Notes: generated by a model from the letters alone, not told the origin. A DNA stretch of 64,000 bases from Stenotrophomonas maltophilia D457 (GCF_000284595.1 NC_017671.1:4621001-4685000), one strand, 5' to 3'. Positions 1 through 8,771 are shown, counted from the first letter of the stretch. Numbers and translations: made by a program.

Positions 1-885
1 TACCGCAGCACCGAGGGCGCCATGGCGCTGGTGTTCGAATCATCCGCTGCCGGTTATCGCGCTCTGGAAGGCCAGGAACACGCGCCTGTGCGCATCGACC
101 GCAGCGGCGGCGATCTGCGCCTGGTATTTCTCGACGACGGTGTATCCACCGCCATCAGCGTGGCTGCTGACGGGGCGCATATCAACGACGGCATGACCGA
201 CTTCGAGTTGCATCGACCCCAGGCCTGCCAGCGCGCCCCTGCGCCCGTCACCGACGGCTGCCTGGGCCAACCTGCGCTGTGCATTGCGCGGCTCGCGGAT
301 GCGCCGCCGGAACAGGCGCAACGCGCGTGCGAGGAAAGCGTCGGCGCCGGGTGCTCGGCGCTGTTGCGCCACTTTCTCGCTGCACCCGCCGCCGCAGCCG
401 GGCAGCAGGACGCGCCATTGCCTGCCGCGCAGCGCACCACGCTGCAGCGGCTCTGCCTGCACCAGCGCGGTGGTCGCTTCTGCACCGAGGTTGCCGAGCA
501 GCAGTTGATCGCGCTGGAACCCGCGTTGGCCGTGCAGGCGCTGCAGGTGGTCTGCGATGCTGGGCGCGCCAGTGCCTGCGAACGTGTTGCGCCATTGCGT
601 GAACTCGGCACCGATCTACGCCTCGTGCCTCTCCAGCAAGTGCCCTGTGGCCGCTATCAGGCCGATGGCGGCGCGATCGACAGGCTCGACTTCGGCGATG
701 GCACGCGCGGCCGACTGGAAGACGGCGCCATCCACCTTCAGCAGGACGGCGAAACCCTTGTCCTGCGCCAGCTGGGCAACGGCGACCTGCTTGGCATGGA
801 TACGCAGACCGGTTACCAGCGCTACCAGCCGGTGCCCGGCACGGCACAATGCACGCCCCCGCGCGAGGGCCGTGGTTCGCCGTAG
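1..885 (+). CDS. Cysteine-rich secreted-type protein, paralog 1 (5' end outside window)
   Basis: The frame is open from the first base of the window, so the true start and any signal peptide lie upstream; the internal ATG at 22 is probably not the start. The rest resembles the two genes that follow: an N-terminal beta-type segment, spaced Cys pairs of the Sel1/Hcp-like kind (GCLGQPALC, CEESVGAGC, CLHQRGGRFC), then a domain starting CGRYQADGG and ending DTQTGYQRY. It stops soon after the following Cys (CTPP) and lacks the extra C-terminal Cys-rich repeats of paralogs 2 and 3. The next paralog begins 37 bases later, so the two are probably co-transcribed. The function is unknown; an exported, disulfide-bonded protein is inferred from the paralogs. 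Confidence 0.75.
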   Translation, partial: YRSTEGAMALVFESSAAGYRALEGQEHAPVRIDRSGGDLRLVFLDDGVSTAISVAADGAHINDGMTDFELHRPQACQRAPAPVTDGCLGQPALCIARLADAPPEQAQRACEESVGAGCSALLRHFLAAPAAAAGQQDAPLPAAQRTTLQRLCLHQRGGRFCTEVAEQQLIALEPALAVQALQVVCDAGRASACERVAPLRELGTDLRLVPLQQVPCGRYQADGGAIDRLDFGDGTRGRLEDGAIHLQQDGETLVLRQLGNGDLLGMDTQTGYQRYQPVPGTAQCTPPREGRGSP

Positions 886-922
886 CGCCTGGAGTTTCCC
901 GTTCGATCGTCAAGGAGACGAC

Positions 923-2536
923 ATGCATTCACCCGCATCGCGCCGCCGCTGGCTGGCCTGGGCGCTGCTGCTGGCCGCGCCGATGGCCGCCGCACAGTCA
1001 CCGCAATGCGGCCTGTTCAAGGCCGACGAAGGCAGCGGCACGCTGCGCATCAGCTCACCGAACCGCGGCGAGCAGAAGCACTTCGGCAGTGCGCCGTCTC
1101 CGGTCGCGTTCCAGCAGATCGACGGAAAGCTGCAACTGGTGAACCTGGAGTACGGCCTGCCCAGCGCGTTGCAGGTGCGCGATCGTGGCCGCACGGTCGA
1201 GGTGGATGGCACGGTCTACATCCTGCAGGCCCCCGCACAGTGCGCCGCCGCAGCCAGGCCGGCTGAAGGCAGCTGCCTGGCCGATGCGGCGGCGTGCCTG
1301 GACAACCGCCGTGAAGCGCCCCCGGCCGCGCTGGAAGCAGGGTGCCGGGAAGGCGTGCCCGGCATGTGCCTGCAGCTGGCCGATCGCTGGCATGACGAGG
1401 CCAGGGCGCCGGCCACGCCGGATGAGGCGCAGCAACAGGCCATCCTCGATACCGCACTGGCCGGCATCGAACTGCCTGTGCCGTGCCGGAATGGCGGCTT
1501 CAGCAACGAGACACCGGCCTGTGCAGCGGCGCTGGAAGCGGATCCGGCGCTGCAGGATCAGATCGTCAAGGCCGCGATGGGTGCGGCGATGGTCGAAGCC
1601 GTGAGCTCCGTGCTGTCACCCTCCACGCCGGTGGTGGTGCCGGCCGCGCAGCGCCAGCAGCTGTTGCAGTTGTGCCAGCAGGTCGGCCATGGCGGCTTCT
1701 GCAGCCGCGTGGCCGAGCTCTCGTGGGAATCCGGCGACCCCTTGCAGGCGGTGCAGGCACTGACCACAGCGTGCGCGCCCGGTAAGGAAAGCGCCGCCTG
1801 CGAGCGCCTGCCTGCATTGCAGGCGCTGGGCGCCTCGTTGCGGCCGCAGCCGGCTACGGCGCTGCCCTGCGGCACCTTCCGCGCCGCAGGTGGCCTGATG
1901 GATACGCTGGACTTCGGCGATGCAGGACGGGTCGGCATCGGCTGGGACAGCCAACTGCGTGCTCGTGTCGAAGACGGCGACATCCGCATCCGCCACGACA
2001 AGGGCGGCGACTTCGTGCTGCGGCCGTTGCCCGGGGGCCAGCTGCTGGGCCTGGACACGTGGACACGCTTCCAGGTGTTCGTGCCGACCGGCGAGGGCGC
2101 GAGCACCTGCAGCCCGCCGAAACACTACACGGTGCTGCCGCTGCCGCAGGACTGCCCGCAGGCGCTGGCCAGCGGCGGTGCCGAAGCCTGCTGCGCGCAG
2201 GGTAAGCTGCAGGGCTGCAACATTCTTGGCAACCGTCTTGCGCTGTCCGGCCAGTGGCGGCAGGCGGCAGAGCACTACACCACCGTGTGCCGTGCCGGCG
2301 TGCGCGAGGGCTGCGAAAACCTGGTCGCAGCGCAGGGCCGCAGCAGCGACATCGACGCCCATGCGACGCTGGAGCGGCTGTGTGCCGCCGACCGCAGCGG
2401 GCGCCACGTCGCCTGCGACGTGCTGGACACCGGAAACTGGAGCGCCCTGGAGCTGGGCCGTGTCCTGCAGGAGGCGGTGGACGAAGCGACGGCCGAGGAC
2501 ACTCCGGCGCCGCGCGCTTCCAACCGCAAGCGATGA
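923..2536 (+). CDS. Cysteine-rich exported protein, paralog 2
   Basis: 537 residues. The start was placed at 923 because AAGGAGA lies at 911-917 and the protein then opens with a signal peptide (RRR, a hydrophobic Leu/Ala stretch, AAAQS cleavage site near residue 25). The open frame continues upstream to 557 but overlaps paralog 1. After an N-terminal domain (CGLFKADEGSG) come Cys pairs of the form C-x6-7-C (CREGVPGMC, CQQVGHGGFC, CAPGKESAAC), a domain starting CGTFRAAGG, and a C-terminal part with CCAQGKLQGC and CRAGVREGC that resembles Sel1-like repeats of Helicobacter cysteine-rich proteins. It is probably periplasmic or secreted with many disulfides. No catalytic motif is visible and no function is assigned. 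Confidence 0.8.
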   Translation: MHSPASRRRWLAWALLLAAPMAAAQSPQCGLFKADEGSGTLRISSPNRGEQKHFGSAPSPVAFQQIDGKLQLVNLEYGLPSALQVRDRGRTVEVDGTVYILQAPAQCAAAARPAEGSCLADAAACLDNRREAPPAALEAGCREGVPGMCLQLADRWHDEARAPATPDEAQQQAILDTALAGIELPVPCRNGGFSNETPACAAALEADPALQDQIVKAAMGAAMVEAVSSVLSPSTPVVVPAAQRQQLLQLCQQVGHGGFCSRVAELSWESGDPLQAVQALTTACAPGKESAACERLPALQALGASLRPQPATALPCGTFRAAGGLMDTLDFGDAGRVGIGWDSQLRARVEDGDIRIRHDKGGDFVLRPLPGGQLLGLDTWTRFQVFVPTGEGASTCSPPKHYTVLPLPQDCPQALASGGAEACCAQGKLQGCNILGNRLALSGQWRQAAEHYTTVCRAGVREGCENLVAAQGRSSDIDAHATLERLCAADRSGRHVACDVLDTGNWSALELGRVLQEAVDEATAEDTPAPRASNRKR

Positions 2537-2546
2537 GCCGGCCAAG

Positions 2547-2570
2547 GCCTGCCCGCAGCTTCGGGCGGGC
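2547..2570 (+). other. Hairpin between paralog 2 and hemF
   Basis: GCCTGCCCG and CGGGCGGGC form a 9-bp stem (one G-U) around a 6-base loop, 11 bases after the paralog 2 stop codon. No T tract follows, so intrinsic termination is doubtful. It may attenuate read-through into hemF, whose putative -10 begins 8 bases downstream. Confidence 0.35.
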
Positions 2571-2589
2571 CCTGCGGTAAAGTAGCGCC

Positions 2590-3486
2590 ATGAACGAATT
2601 CGAGCGCGTGCGCACCTACCTCACCGACCTGCAGGACCGCATCTGTGCGGCGATCGAGGCCGTCGATGGCCAGGCCCGCTTCCAGGAAGACCTGTGGCAG
2701 CGGGCCGAGGGCGGTGGCGGGCGTACCCGCGTGCTGCGCGACGGCGCGGTGTTCGAGCAGGCCGGCATCGGCTTCTCCGATGTGGCCGGCAGCCGCCTGC
2801 CGCCGTCGGCCTCGGCCAACCGCCCGGAACTGGCCGGCGCCTCCTGGCGCGCCACCGGCGTGTCGCTGGTGTTCCACCCGCTCAATCCCTACGTGCCGAC
2901 CACCCATGCCAACGTGCGCTTCTTCCAGGCGCAGCGCGACGGCGAAGTGGTGGCCAGCTGGTTCGGCGGCGGCTTCGACCTGACTCCGTTCTACCCGTTC
3001 GACGAGGACGTGCAGCATTGGCACCAGGTCGCCCGCGACCTGTGCACACCGTTCGGCGACGAGCGCTATGCCGCGCACAAGCGCTGGTGCGATGAATACT
3101 TCTTCCTGCGCCACCGCAATGAAACGCGCGGCGTCGGCGGCCTGTTCTTCGATGACCTGCACGGCGATTTCGAGCGCGATTTCGCTTATCTGCGTGCGGT
3201 CGGTGATGGCTTCCTCGACGCCTACCTGCCGATCGTGCAGCAGCGCAAGGACGCCGCATATGGCGAGCGCGAACGCGAGTTCCAGCTGTACCGCCGCGGC
3301 CGCTACGTGGAGTTCAACCTGGTCTACGACCGCGGCACCCTGTTCGGGCTGCAGAGCGGTGGCCGCAGCGAAAGCATCCTGATGAGCCTGCCGCCGCGGG
3401 TGCGCTGGGAGTACGGCTTCACCCCGGAAGCGGGCAGCGCCGAGGCGCGCCTGGCCGACTACCTGGTGCCACGCGACTGGCTCTGA
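2590..3486 (+). CDS. hemF: Oxygen-dependent coproporphyrinogen-III oxidase
   Basis: 298 residues, the usual size for HemF. The enzyme carries out the O2-dependent oxidative decarboxylation of coproporphyrinogen III to protoporphyrinogen IX in cytosolic heme synthesis. Recognisable family blocks in order are THANVRFF, ASWFGGGFDLTPFYPF, GVGGLFFDDL, the RGRYVEFNLVYDRGT segment, and SLPPRVRWEY near the C terminus. No Shine-Dalgarno precedes the ATG. Instead TAAAGT at 2578-2583 sits six bases before it, as at five other genes in this window, suggesting a leaderless mRNA. hemF separates two members of the cysteine-rich paralog family and shows no functional link to them. Confidence 0.96.
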   Translation: MNEFERVRTYLTDLQDRICAAIEAVDGQARFQEDLWQRAEGGGGRTRVLRDGAVFEQAGIGFSDVAGSRLPPSASANRPELAGASWRATGVSLVFHPLNPYVPTTHANVRFFQAQRDGEVVASWFGGGFDLTPFYPFDEDVQHWHQVARDLCTPFGDERYAAHKRWCDEYFFLRHRNETRGVGGLFFDDLHGDFERDFAYLRAVGDGFLDAYLPIVQQRKDAAYGEREREFQLYRRGRYVEFNLVYDRGTLFGLQSGGRSESILMSLPPRVRWEYGFTPEAGSAEARLADYLVPRDWL

Positions 3487-3492
3487 TCGTCC

Positions 3493-3521
3493 GGCGCCAC
3501 GCCTGATCCGTGGCGCCTTCT
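3493..3521 (+). terminator. Probable terminator after hemF
   Basis: GGCGCCACG and CGTGGCGCC form a perfect 9-bp stem with a 7-base loop seven bases after the hemF stop, followed by a T-rich TTCTTA. It is a moderate intrinsic terminator by eye. Confidence 0.55.
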
Positions 3522-3582
3522 TACGCCTGTGGTGCGCCCCGCGCCGGACAGGCCCTGCACTGCCTCCTTCAAGGATGACCCC

Positions 3583-5103
3583 ATGCCTGCTGCTGTTCCC
3601 TTCCGCCCCCGCGCCGCGGGCTGGCGCTCCCTGCTGTTGCTTGCATTGGCCTCGGCCAGCCTGCCGGCCGCCGCGCAATCGATGGCCTGCGGCACCTACA
3701 AGGACGTCGACGGCAACACCACGCTGACCATCGAAAGTGAAGGCCATGGTTTCCTGTCCGGCCCCTACCAAGCCACCGAGCAGCTGCGCATCGCCCGCCA
3801 GGAGGACGTGCTCGGCACCGGCAACCTGTCCACCGGCCGCCTGGAAAACTGGTACTTCTCGGACAACGATCGCACGATCAGCACCCCCTATCGCGAATTC
3901 ACCCGCGAGCACACCGCCGCCTGCAAGACGATGCCGGAGCCCATCGAGGGCGGCTGTGTAATGAACACCTCCGAGTGCCTGGAGGCGTTGCCGGAAGCCG
4001 AACCGCTGAAGCTGCATGCCTGGTGCGCCGAAGGCGTGGGCGCGGCCTGCATGCAGCTGCTGGAGACCTACCAGCGGCAGGCCAAGGACGCAGCGCCGGC
4101 GCCTGCACGTTCCGAGCCGCCGATGCCGGAGATCTGCAAGGAGGATTCGGCGTCGTTCAATGCCGAGGGCTGCAGGGCGATCGCCGAGGTGGTCGGCGCC
4201 GAGATGATGGGCAAGGCCGTGCTCGGCCTGCAGCATTCGAACGACCCTGTCTTGCCGACCGCACAGCTCGATGAACTGGCCGCACTGTGCCGGCAGCAGC
4301 ACGGCGAGGCGTTCTGCGCCGACGTTGCCGAGGCGCTGTGGAGTGGTGGGCGCCTGTTGCAGGCCCATGAGGCGCTGCAGCTGTCGTGCGCCCAGCGCGC
4401 GGATGGCGTGGCCTGCGGCCGCGCCGAGGCGCTTGCCCGACTGGCCTCGGTACCGGCCGCTGCACTGGCCCCGGTGCCGGCTTCCGCGCTGCCCTGTGGG
4501 GGCTATGAAGCGGAGTACGGCGTGCTCTCGCAGCTGCGCTTCCTCGATGGTGGCCTGGTGGAAGCCGGGGGCCGCGACCAGCGCCTGCGCGCGAGCCTGC
4601 AGGACGGGCGCATCCTCATCCATCGCGACGTCGGCAGCGACTTCGTACTGCAGCCGCTGAAGAACGGAAACCTGGCCAGCGTCGACGGCGGCAACCGCTT
4701 CGCCTACTACGAGCGCAAGCCGGGCTCAGGCAATGCCAGCTGCGCACCGCCGGTGGCCTTCGTGGAGATCCCCCTGCCGCTGGACTGCCCGACCCTGGAC
4801 CGCAAGGACGGCGCCAAGGCCTGCTGCACCGATGGCAAGCTGCTGGGCTGCAAGGTTGCCGGCGAGGCACTGTTCAAAAACGAACAATGGGCCGCATCGC
4901 TGTCCTACTTCCAGACGCTGTGCAGCGCGGGTGTGCGCGAAGGTTGCCTGGCAATGGCCGCGGTGTATGCGCATACTGCGGATCCGAAGATTCCGCAGGC
5001 CATGGCGGCGATCTGCGCGAAGGACGCCAAGGGCACCCACGTCGCCTGCGATGTGGACGCGACGCGCAACTGGCCGGCGCTGAAGGCTGAAGCCGCTCCC
5101 TGA
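3583..5103 (+). CDS. Cysteine-rich exported protein, paralog 3
   Basis: 506 residues from the ATG at 3583, chosen because AAGGATG at 3571 can serve as ribosome site and the protein then has a signal peptide (hydrophobic SLLLLALASASLPAAAQS, cleavage near residue 30). The in-frame extension to 3529 would lengthen the n-region without a ribosome site. Its architecture follows paralog 2: N-terminal CGTYKDVDGN domain, Cys pairs (CQ/CRQQHGEAFC, CAQRADGVAC), a second domain beginning CGGYEAEYG, then CCTDGKLLGC and CSAGVREGC repeats and a final CDVDATRNWPAL that parallels CDVLDTGNWSAL in paralog 2. Probably periplasmic or secreted. Function unknown. Confidence 0.8.
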   Translation: MPAAVPFRPRAAGWRSLLLLALASASLPAAAQSMACGTYKDVDGNTTLTIESEGHGFLSGPYQATEQLRIARQEDVLGTGNLSTGRLENWYFSDNDRTISTPYREFTREHTAACKTMPEPIEGGCVMNTSECLEALPEAEPLKLHAWCAEGVGAACMQLLETYQRQAKDAAPAPARSEPPMPEICKEDSASFNAEGCRAIAEVVGAEMMGKAVLGLQHSNDPVLPTAQLDELAALCRQQHGEAFCADVAEALWSGGRLLQAHEALQLSCAQRADGVACGRAEALARLASVPAAALAPVPASALPCGGYEAEYGVLSQLRFLDGGLVEAGGRDQRLRASLQDGRILIHRDVGSDFVLQPLKNGNLASVDGGNRFAYYERKPGSGNASCAPPVAFVEIPLPLDCPTLDRKDGAKACCTDGKLLGCKVAGEALFKNEQWAASLSYFQTLCSAGVREGCLAMAAVYAHTADPKIPQAMAAICAKDAKGTHVACDVDATRNWPALKAEAAP

Positions 5104-5118
5104 GGCCAGGCACCTGTT

Positions 5119-5143
5119 GAGCCGGGCATGGGCCCGGCGCTAC
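5119..5143 (-). repeat. Single SMAG-type palindrome (GTAG repeat)
   Basis: On the minus strand it reads GTAGCGCCGGGC...GCCCGGCTC, a 25-base imperfect hairpin beginning with GTAG. It lies between the convergent paralog 3 and the YetF-like gene. Confidence 0.6.
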
Positions 5144-5147
5144 GAGG

Positions 5148-5627
5148 TCAGGTGCTCTTCCGCGCGATGATCGTGATGTGCCCGGTCGTCTCCAGCAGGG
5201 CGATCTGCACGTCCTCGATCCGCAGGCCGCCCTGTTGGCGCAGCGCGGCATCGAAATCGGCCCGGCTGATCAGTTCGCGGCGGAGAACGCCCTCCAACAG
5301 CCGGCCATCACGCGCGATCACGGTGGGCTCTCCTTCGATCATCCGCTCCATGCGCCGATTCCGGGTGGTCAACCAGCCCACCCCGTAGTTCAGCACGATC
5401 AGGGTGGCCGCCAGCAGCAGGCCACCGCCCAGCGAGGTGTCGGTGCCCAGCAGCGCGTTCTGCACCGCGTTGCCCAGCAGCACGATCAGCAGCACGTCGA
5501 AAGGCGTGATCTGCCCCAGAGCCCGCTTGCCGCCCAGCCGGACCATGCCCAGCACCACGACATAGACCACCACCGCGCGCAGGATGAATTCCCACCACGG
5601 CATGGCCAGGGCGAACAGGTCGGGCAT
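5148..5627 (-). CDS. DUF421 / YetF-type membrane protein
   Basis: 159 residues from the ATG at 5627, which has AGGGGAAG just upstream; the frame is open to 5663 but without a ribosome site. The N-terminal 80 residues hold two to three membrane helices (WEFILRAVVVYVVVLGMVRL, DVLLIVLLGNAVQNALL, GLLLAATLIVLNYGVGWL). A small soluble C-terminal domain follows, with the family's GEPTVIARDGRLLEGVLRREL and ISRADFDAALRQQGG segments. The order and sequence fit the DUF421/YetF family, whose biochemical role is not settled. The C terminus lies 45 bases from convergent paralog 3, with a GTAG palindrome between them. Confidence 0.88.
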   Translation of the reverse strand: MPDLFALAMPWWEFILRAVVVYVVVLGMVRLGGKRALGQITPFDVLLIVLLGNAVQNALLGTDTSLGGGLLLAATLIVLNYGVGWLTTRNRRMERMIEGEPTVIARDGRLLEGVLRRELISRADFDAALRQQGGLRIEDVQIALLETTGHITIIARKST

Positions 5628-5665
5628 GGTCTTCCCCTGCGGAACGGTGGCCCAGCCTAGCACCT

Positions 5666-5708
5666 GGGGTCAGATCCCTTTGCCCGGCGGGCAAAGGGAT
5701 CTGACCCC
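5666..5708. repeat. GGGGTC hairpin repeat, copy 1
   Basis: A perfect inverted repeat: GGGGTCAGATCCCTTTGCCC, a short loop, then its complement. This is the most symmetric of seven copies in the window. It lies upstream of the YetF-like gene and just downstream of the sX13-like RNA terminator. Confidence 0.85.
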
Positions 5709-5733
5709 CAGTGTGTGTTCCGTTGGCGCAAAT

Positions 5734-5769
5734 AAAAAGCCCCGCTGACCAGGGGGAGGTCAACGGGGC
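5734..5769 (-). terminator. Intrinsic terminator of the sX13-like RNA
   Basis: The 12-base arms at 5758-5769 and 5739-5750 (GCCCCGTTGACC / GGTCAGCGGGGC) enclose loop TCCCCCT and are followed by TTTTTATTT. It is a canonical Rho-independent terminator on the minus strand. Confidence 0.9.
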
Positions 5770-5854
5770 CGGGGAACGGGCACTTGGGGAGGAGTCCCCG
5801 TTCCGAGATCTGCTCCAGGGGATGGGAGAGATCCACAACAGGCGTTGCGCCTGT
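5734..5854 (-). ncRNA. sX13: sX13-like C-rich small RNA
   Basis: The minus strand between polA and the YetF-like gene encodes a compact series of hairpins. Stem 1 is ACAGGCG/CGCCTGT. Stem 2 is GATCTCTCC/GGAGCAGATC with loop CATCCCCT. Stem 3 is GGAACGGG/CCCGTTCC with a loop containing CTCCTCCCC. A terminator stem has loop TCCCCCT, followed by TTTTTATTT. A -10 box TATAAC lies at 5865-5860, placing the 5' end near 5854 and the length near 120 nt. This matches the Xanthomonas sX13 sRNA family (about 115 nt, C-rich loops that pair with G-rich leaders, and, as I recall, encoded beside polA). The ends are inferred. Confidence 0.85.
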
Positions 5855-5930
5855 CGGGAGTTATAGAAGCACTTCGAACACTAACGGTTCGTGAAGGGGC
5901 CCCATTTAATGAATTTCAATAGGGGCAACA

Positions 5931-5964
5931 TTCATGGTCGAGTCAGAAACACCCGACTCATGAA
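5931..5964 (-). other. Imperfect hairpin after polA
   Basis: TTCATGAGTC...GACTC..CATGAA forms an interrupted stem 33-66 bases past the polA stop. There is no T tract, so it is at best a weak 3'-end stabiliser or terminator. The remaining 5865-5996 sequence is AT-richer and holds the presumed sX13 promoter. Confidence 0.3.
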
Positions 5965-5996
5965 CAAATTCACGTCGTTTTCGGCCTGAAACACCG

Positions 5997-8771
5997 TCAG
6001 TGCGCTTCGTCCCAGTTGTTGCCGACGCCCGTGTCGACCACCAGTGGCACCCGCAGTTTGGCCGCTTGCGACATGCGCTCCACCACCTGCAAACGCAGGT
6101 CCTCGACGAAACTGCTTTCGGTTTCGAACACCAGTTCATCGTGCACCTGCAGGATCATCCGTGCCGGCGCCCCGCTGTCACGCAGCCACTGGTCCACATC
6201 CACCATCGCGCGCTTGATGATGTCGGCGGCAGTGCCCTGCATCGGCGCGTTGATCGCCGCGCGTTCAGCACCGGCACGCAGGCCCTGGTTGCGGGCGTGG
6301 ATGTCGTTCAGGTACAGGCGACGGCCGAACAGGGTTTCCACGTAGCCCTGGTCACGGGCCTGCTGGCGCATCCGCTCCATGAAGTCGCGCACGCCCGGGT
6401 AGCGGCTGAAGTACAGCGCCACGTAGTCCTGCGCCTGGCCACGGTCGATGCCCAGGTTGCGGGCCAGGCCGAAGGCGCTCATGCCGTACATCAGGCCGAA
6501 GTTGATGGCCTTGGCGGCGCGGCGCTCGTTCGGGGTCACTTCCTCCAGCGTGCGCCCGAACACCTCGGCGGCGGTGGCACGGTGTACGTCGGCGCCCTGC
6601 TCGAAGGCACGCACCAGGCCCGGGTCCTCGGACAGGTGGGCCATGATCCGCAGTTCGATCTGCGAATAGTCGGCCGCCAGCAGCTGGAAACCTTCCGGGG
6701 CGATGAACGCGCGGCGGATGCGGCGGCCGTCCTCGGTGCGGATCGGGATGTTCTGCAGGTTCGGGTCCGACGAGGACAGGCGGCCGGTGGCGGCACCGGA
6801 CTGGTGGTAGCTGGTATGCACCCGGCCGGTGTCCGGGTTGACCATCTCCGGCAGCTTGTCGGTGTAGGTGCTGCGCAGCTTGGCCAACCCGCGGTAGTCC
6901 AGGATCACCCGCGGCAACTCATGCTGGTCGGCAATCGCCTCCAGCGCCTCTTCATTGGTGCTGGGCTGGCCCTTCGGGGTCTTCACCACCGCCGGCAGCT
7001 TCAGCTCGTCGAACAGCACCGCCTGCAGCTGCTTGGGCGAATCCAGGTTGAAGCTGCGCCCGGCCAGCTCGGTGGCCTTCTGCTGCGCGGCCAGCATGCG
7101 CGAGGACAGGTCCTGGCTCTGCCGGCGGAGTTCGTCGGTGTCGATCCGCACGCCATTGGCTTCAATGCTGGCCAGCACCGGCACCAGCGGCATCTCGATG
7201 TTGCGGTACACGCTGTCCAGCGCCGGCTCGGCCAGCAGCTGCGGCTGCAATGCGTGGTGCAGGCGCAGGGTGATGTCGGCGTCCTCGGCGGCGTAGCGGC
7301 TGGCTTCGTCGATGCCCACCTGCGAGAACGGGATCTGCTTGGCGCCCTTGCCGGCCACGTCCTCGAACTTGATGGTGCTGTAGCCCAGGTAACGCAGCGC
7401 CAGCGAATCCATGTCGTGGCGGGTGGCGGTGGAATTGAGCACGAAGCTCTCGAGCATGGTGTCGTCGTGGTAGCCCTGCATCGCCACGCCGTGGCGGCGC
7501 AGCACATGCAGGTCGTACTTGCCATGCTGGCCCAGCTTCTTCTTCGCCGGGTCCTGCAGCGCCGGGCGCAGTGCGTCCAGCACCTGCTGCATGGGCAGCT
7601 GGGCCGGCGCACCCGGGTAATCGTGGCCGACCGGAATGTACGCCGCCCTGCCCGGCTCGACGGCCAGGCTGATGCCCACCAGGCGCGCGCGCATCGCGTC
7701 CAGTGCATCGGTCTCGGTATCGAAGCTGATCAGGTCGGCCTGCTGCAGGCGTTCGACCCAGGCCTGCAGCTGCTCGGCGGTCAGCACGGTCTCGTACTCA
7801 CCCGGCGCGGACAGTGCCGGATCCAGCGTGCCGGCGGCGGGCGCCTCGCCGCTGCCACGGGCGAAGCCAGCGGCGGTGCCACGCAGGCTCGGGGTCGCCT
7901 CGCTGGCGGCCACCGGTGCCGGCACCGGCGCGCCCAGCTCCTTCAGCGCCTGGGTGAAGCCATAGCGCGTATACAGCTCGGTCAGCGCCGGCACATCCTG
8001 CTCGCGCAGGGCCAGCGTGGTCGGGCTGGCGTCCAGCTGCACGTCGGTACGGATGGTCACCAGCTCGCGGTTCAGCGGCAGCCGCTCCAGTGCGGCACGC
8101 AGGTTCTCGCCGATCTTGCCCTTCATGGCCGGCGCGGCCGCCATCACGCCGTCCAGGTGCTGGTACTCGGCCAGCCACTTGGCGGCGGTCTTCGGCCCGC
8201 ACTTCTCCACGCCCGGCACGTTGTCGACCGCGTCGCCCATCAGCGCCAGCAGGTCGATGATCTGGTCGGCGCGCACGCCGAACTTCTCCATCACCGCCGC
8301 ATCCGAATCCATGCGGCTGCCGGTCATGGTGTTGACCAGCTCGATGCCCGGGCGCACCAGCTGGGCGAAGTCCTTGTCGCCGGTGGAAATGGTCACCTTC
8401 AGGTCCTGCGCCAGGCCCTGAAGGGCCAGCGTGCCGATCACATCGTCGGCCTCCACGCCGGGGATGCGCAGGATGCTGATGCCCAGCGCTTCGACGATGC
8501 GGCACATCGGCTCGACCTGGCTGCGCAGCTCATCGGGCATCGGCGGGCGGTTGGCCTTGTACTGGTCGTACAGGTCGTCACGGAAGGTCTTGCCCGGGGC
8601 GTCGACCACGAACGCGACGTAGGCCGGGCGCTCCTTCAGCGTCGAACGCAGCATGTTGACCACGCCGAACAGCGCGCCGGTGGGTTCACCCTGTGCATTG
8701 GACAGGGGCGGCAGCGCGTGGAACGCGCGGTACAGGTAACTGGACCCGTCGATCAGGACTAATCTGCTCAT
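5997..8771 (-). CDS. polA: DNA polymerase I
   Basis: 924 residues, full length for Pol I. An N-terminal 5'-3' exonuclease domain starts LVLIDGSSYLYRAF. A 3'-5' proofreading domain carries FDTETD near residue 348, so proofreading residues are kept. The polymerase domain has motif A DYSQIELR near 698, motif B RRAAKAINFGLMYG near 745 and motif C QVHDELVFE near 874. The enzyme acts in Okazaki fragment processing and excision repair. The ATG has TAGAAT six bases upstream (8778-8783) and no ribosome site, which predicts a leaderless transcript. The sX13-like RNA lies directly downstream on the same strand. Confidence 0.98.
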   Translation of the reverse strand: MSRLVLIDGSSYLYRAFHALPPLSNAQGEPTGALFGVVNMLRSTLKERPAYVAFVVDAPGKTFRDDLYDQYKANRPPMPDELRSQVEPMCRIVEALGISILRIPGVEADDVIGTLALQGLAQDLKVTISTGDKDFAQLVRPGIELVNTMTGSRMDSDAAVMEKFGVRADQIIDLLALMGDAVDNVPGVEKCGPKTAAKWLAEYQHLDGVMAAAPAMKGKIGENLRAALERLPLNRELVTIRTDVQLDASPTTLALREQDVPALTELYTRYGFTQALKELGAPVPAPVAASEATPSLRGTAAGFARGSGEAPAAGTLDPALSAPGEYETVLTAEQLQAWVERLQQADLISFDTETDALDAMRARLVGISLAVEPGRAAYIPVGHDYPGAPAQLPMQQVLDALRPALQDPAKKKLGQHGKYDLHVLRRHGVAMQGYHDDTMLESFVLNSTATRHDMDSLALRYLGYSTIKFEDVAGKGAKQIPFSQVGIDEASRYAAEDADITLRLHHALQPQLLAEPALDSVYRNIEMPLVPVLASIEANGVRIDTDELRRQSQDLSSRMLAAQQKATELAGRSFNLDSPKQLQAVLFDELKLPAVVKTPKGQPSTNEEALEAIADQHELPRVILDYRGLAKLRSTYTDKLPEMVNPDTGRVHTSYHQSGAATGRLSSSDPNLQNIPIRTEDGRRIRRAFIAPEGFQLLAADYSQIELRIMAHLSEDPGLVRAFEQGADVHRATAAEVFGRTLEEVTPNERRAAKAINFGLMYGMSAFGLARNLGIDRGQAQDYVALYFSRYPGVRDFMERMRQQARDQGYVETLFGRRLYLNDIHARNQGLRAGAERAAINAPMQGTAADIIKRAMVDVDQWLRDSGAPARMILQVHDELVFETESSFVEDLRLQVVERMSQAAKLRVPLVVDTGVGNNWDEAH

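Noticed and set aside
6000..8762. A 920-codon open frame antisense to polA
   Set aside because: polA has full motif content; the antisense frame is an artefact of high GC and third-position bias and shows His/Gln/Arg-rich, low-information translation.
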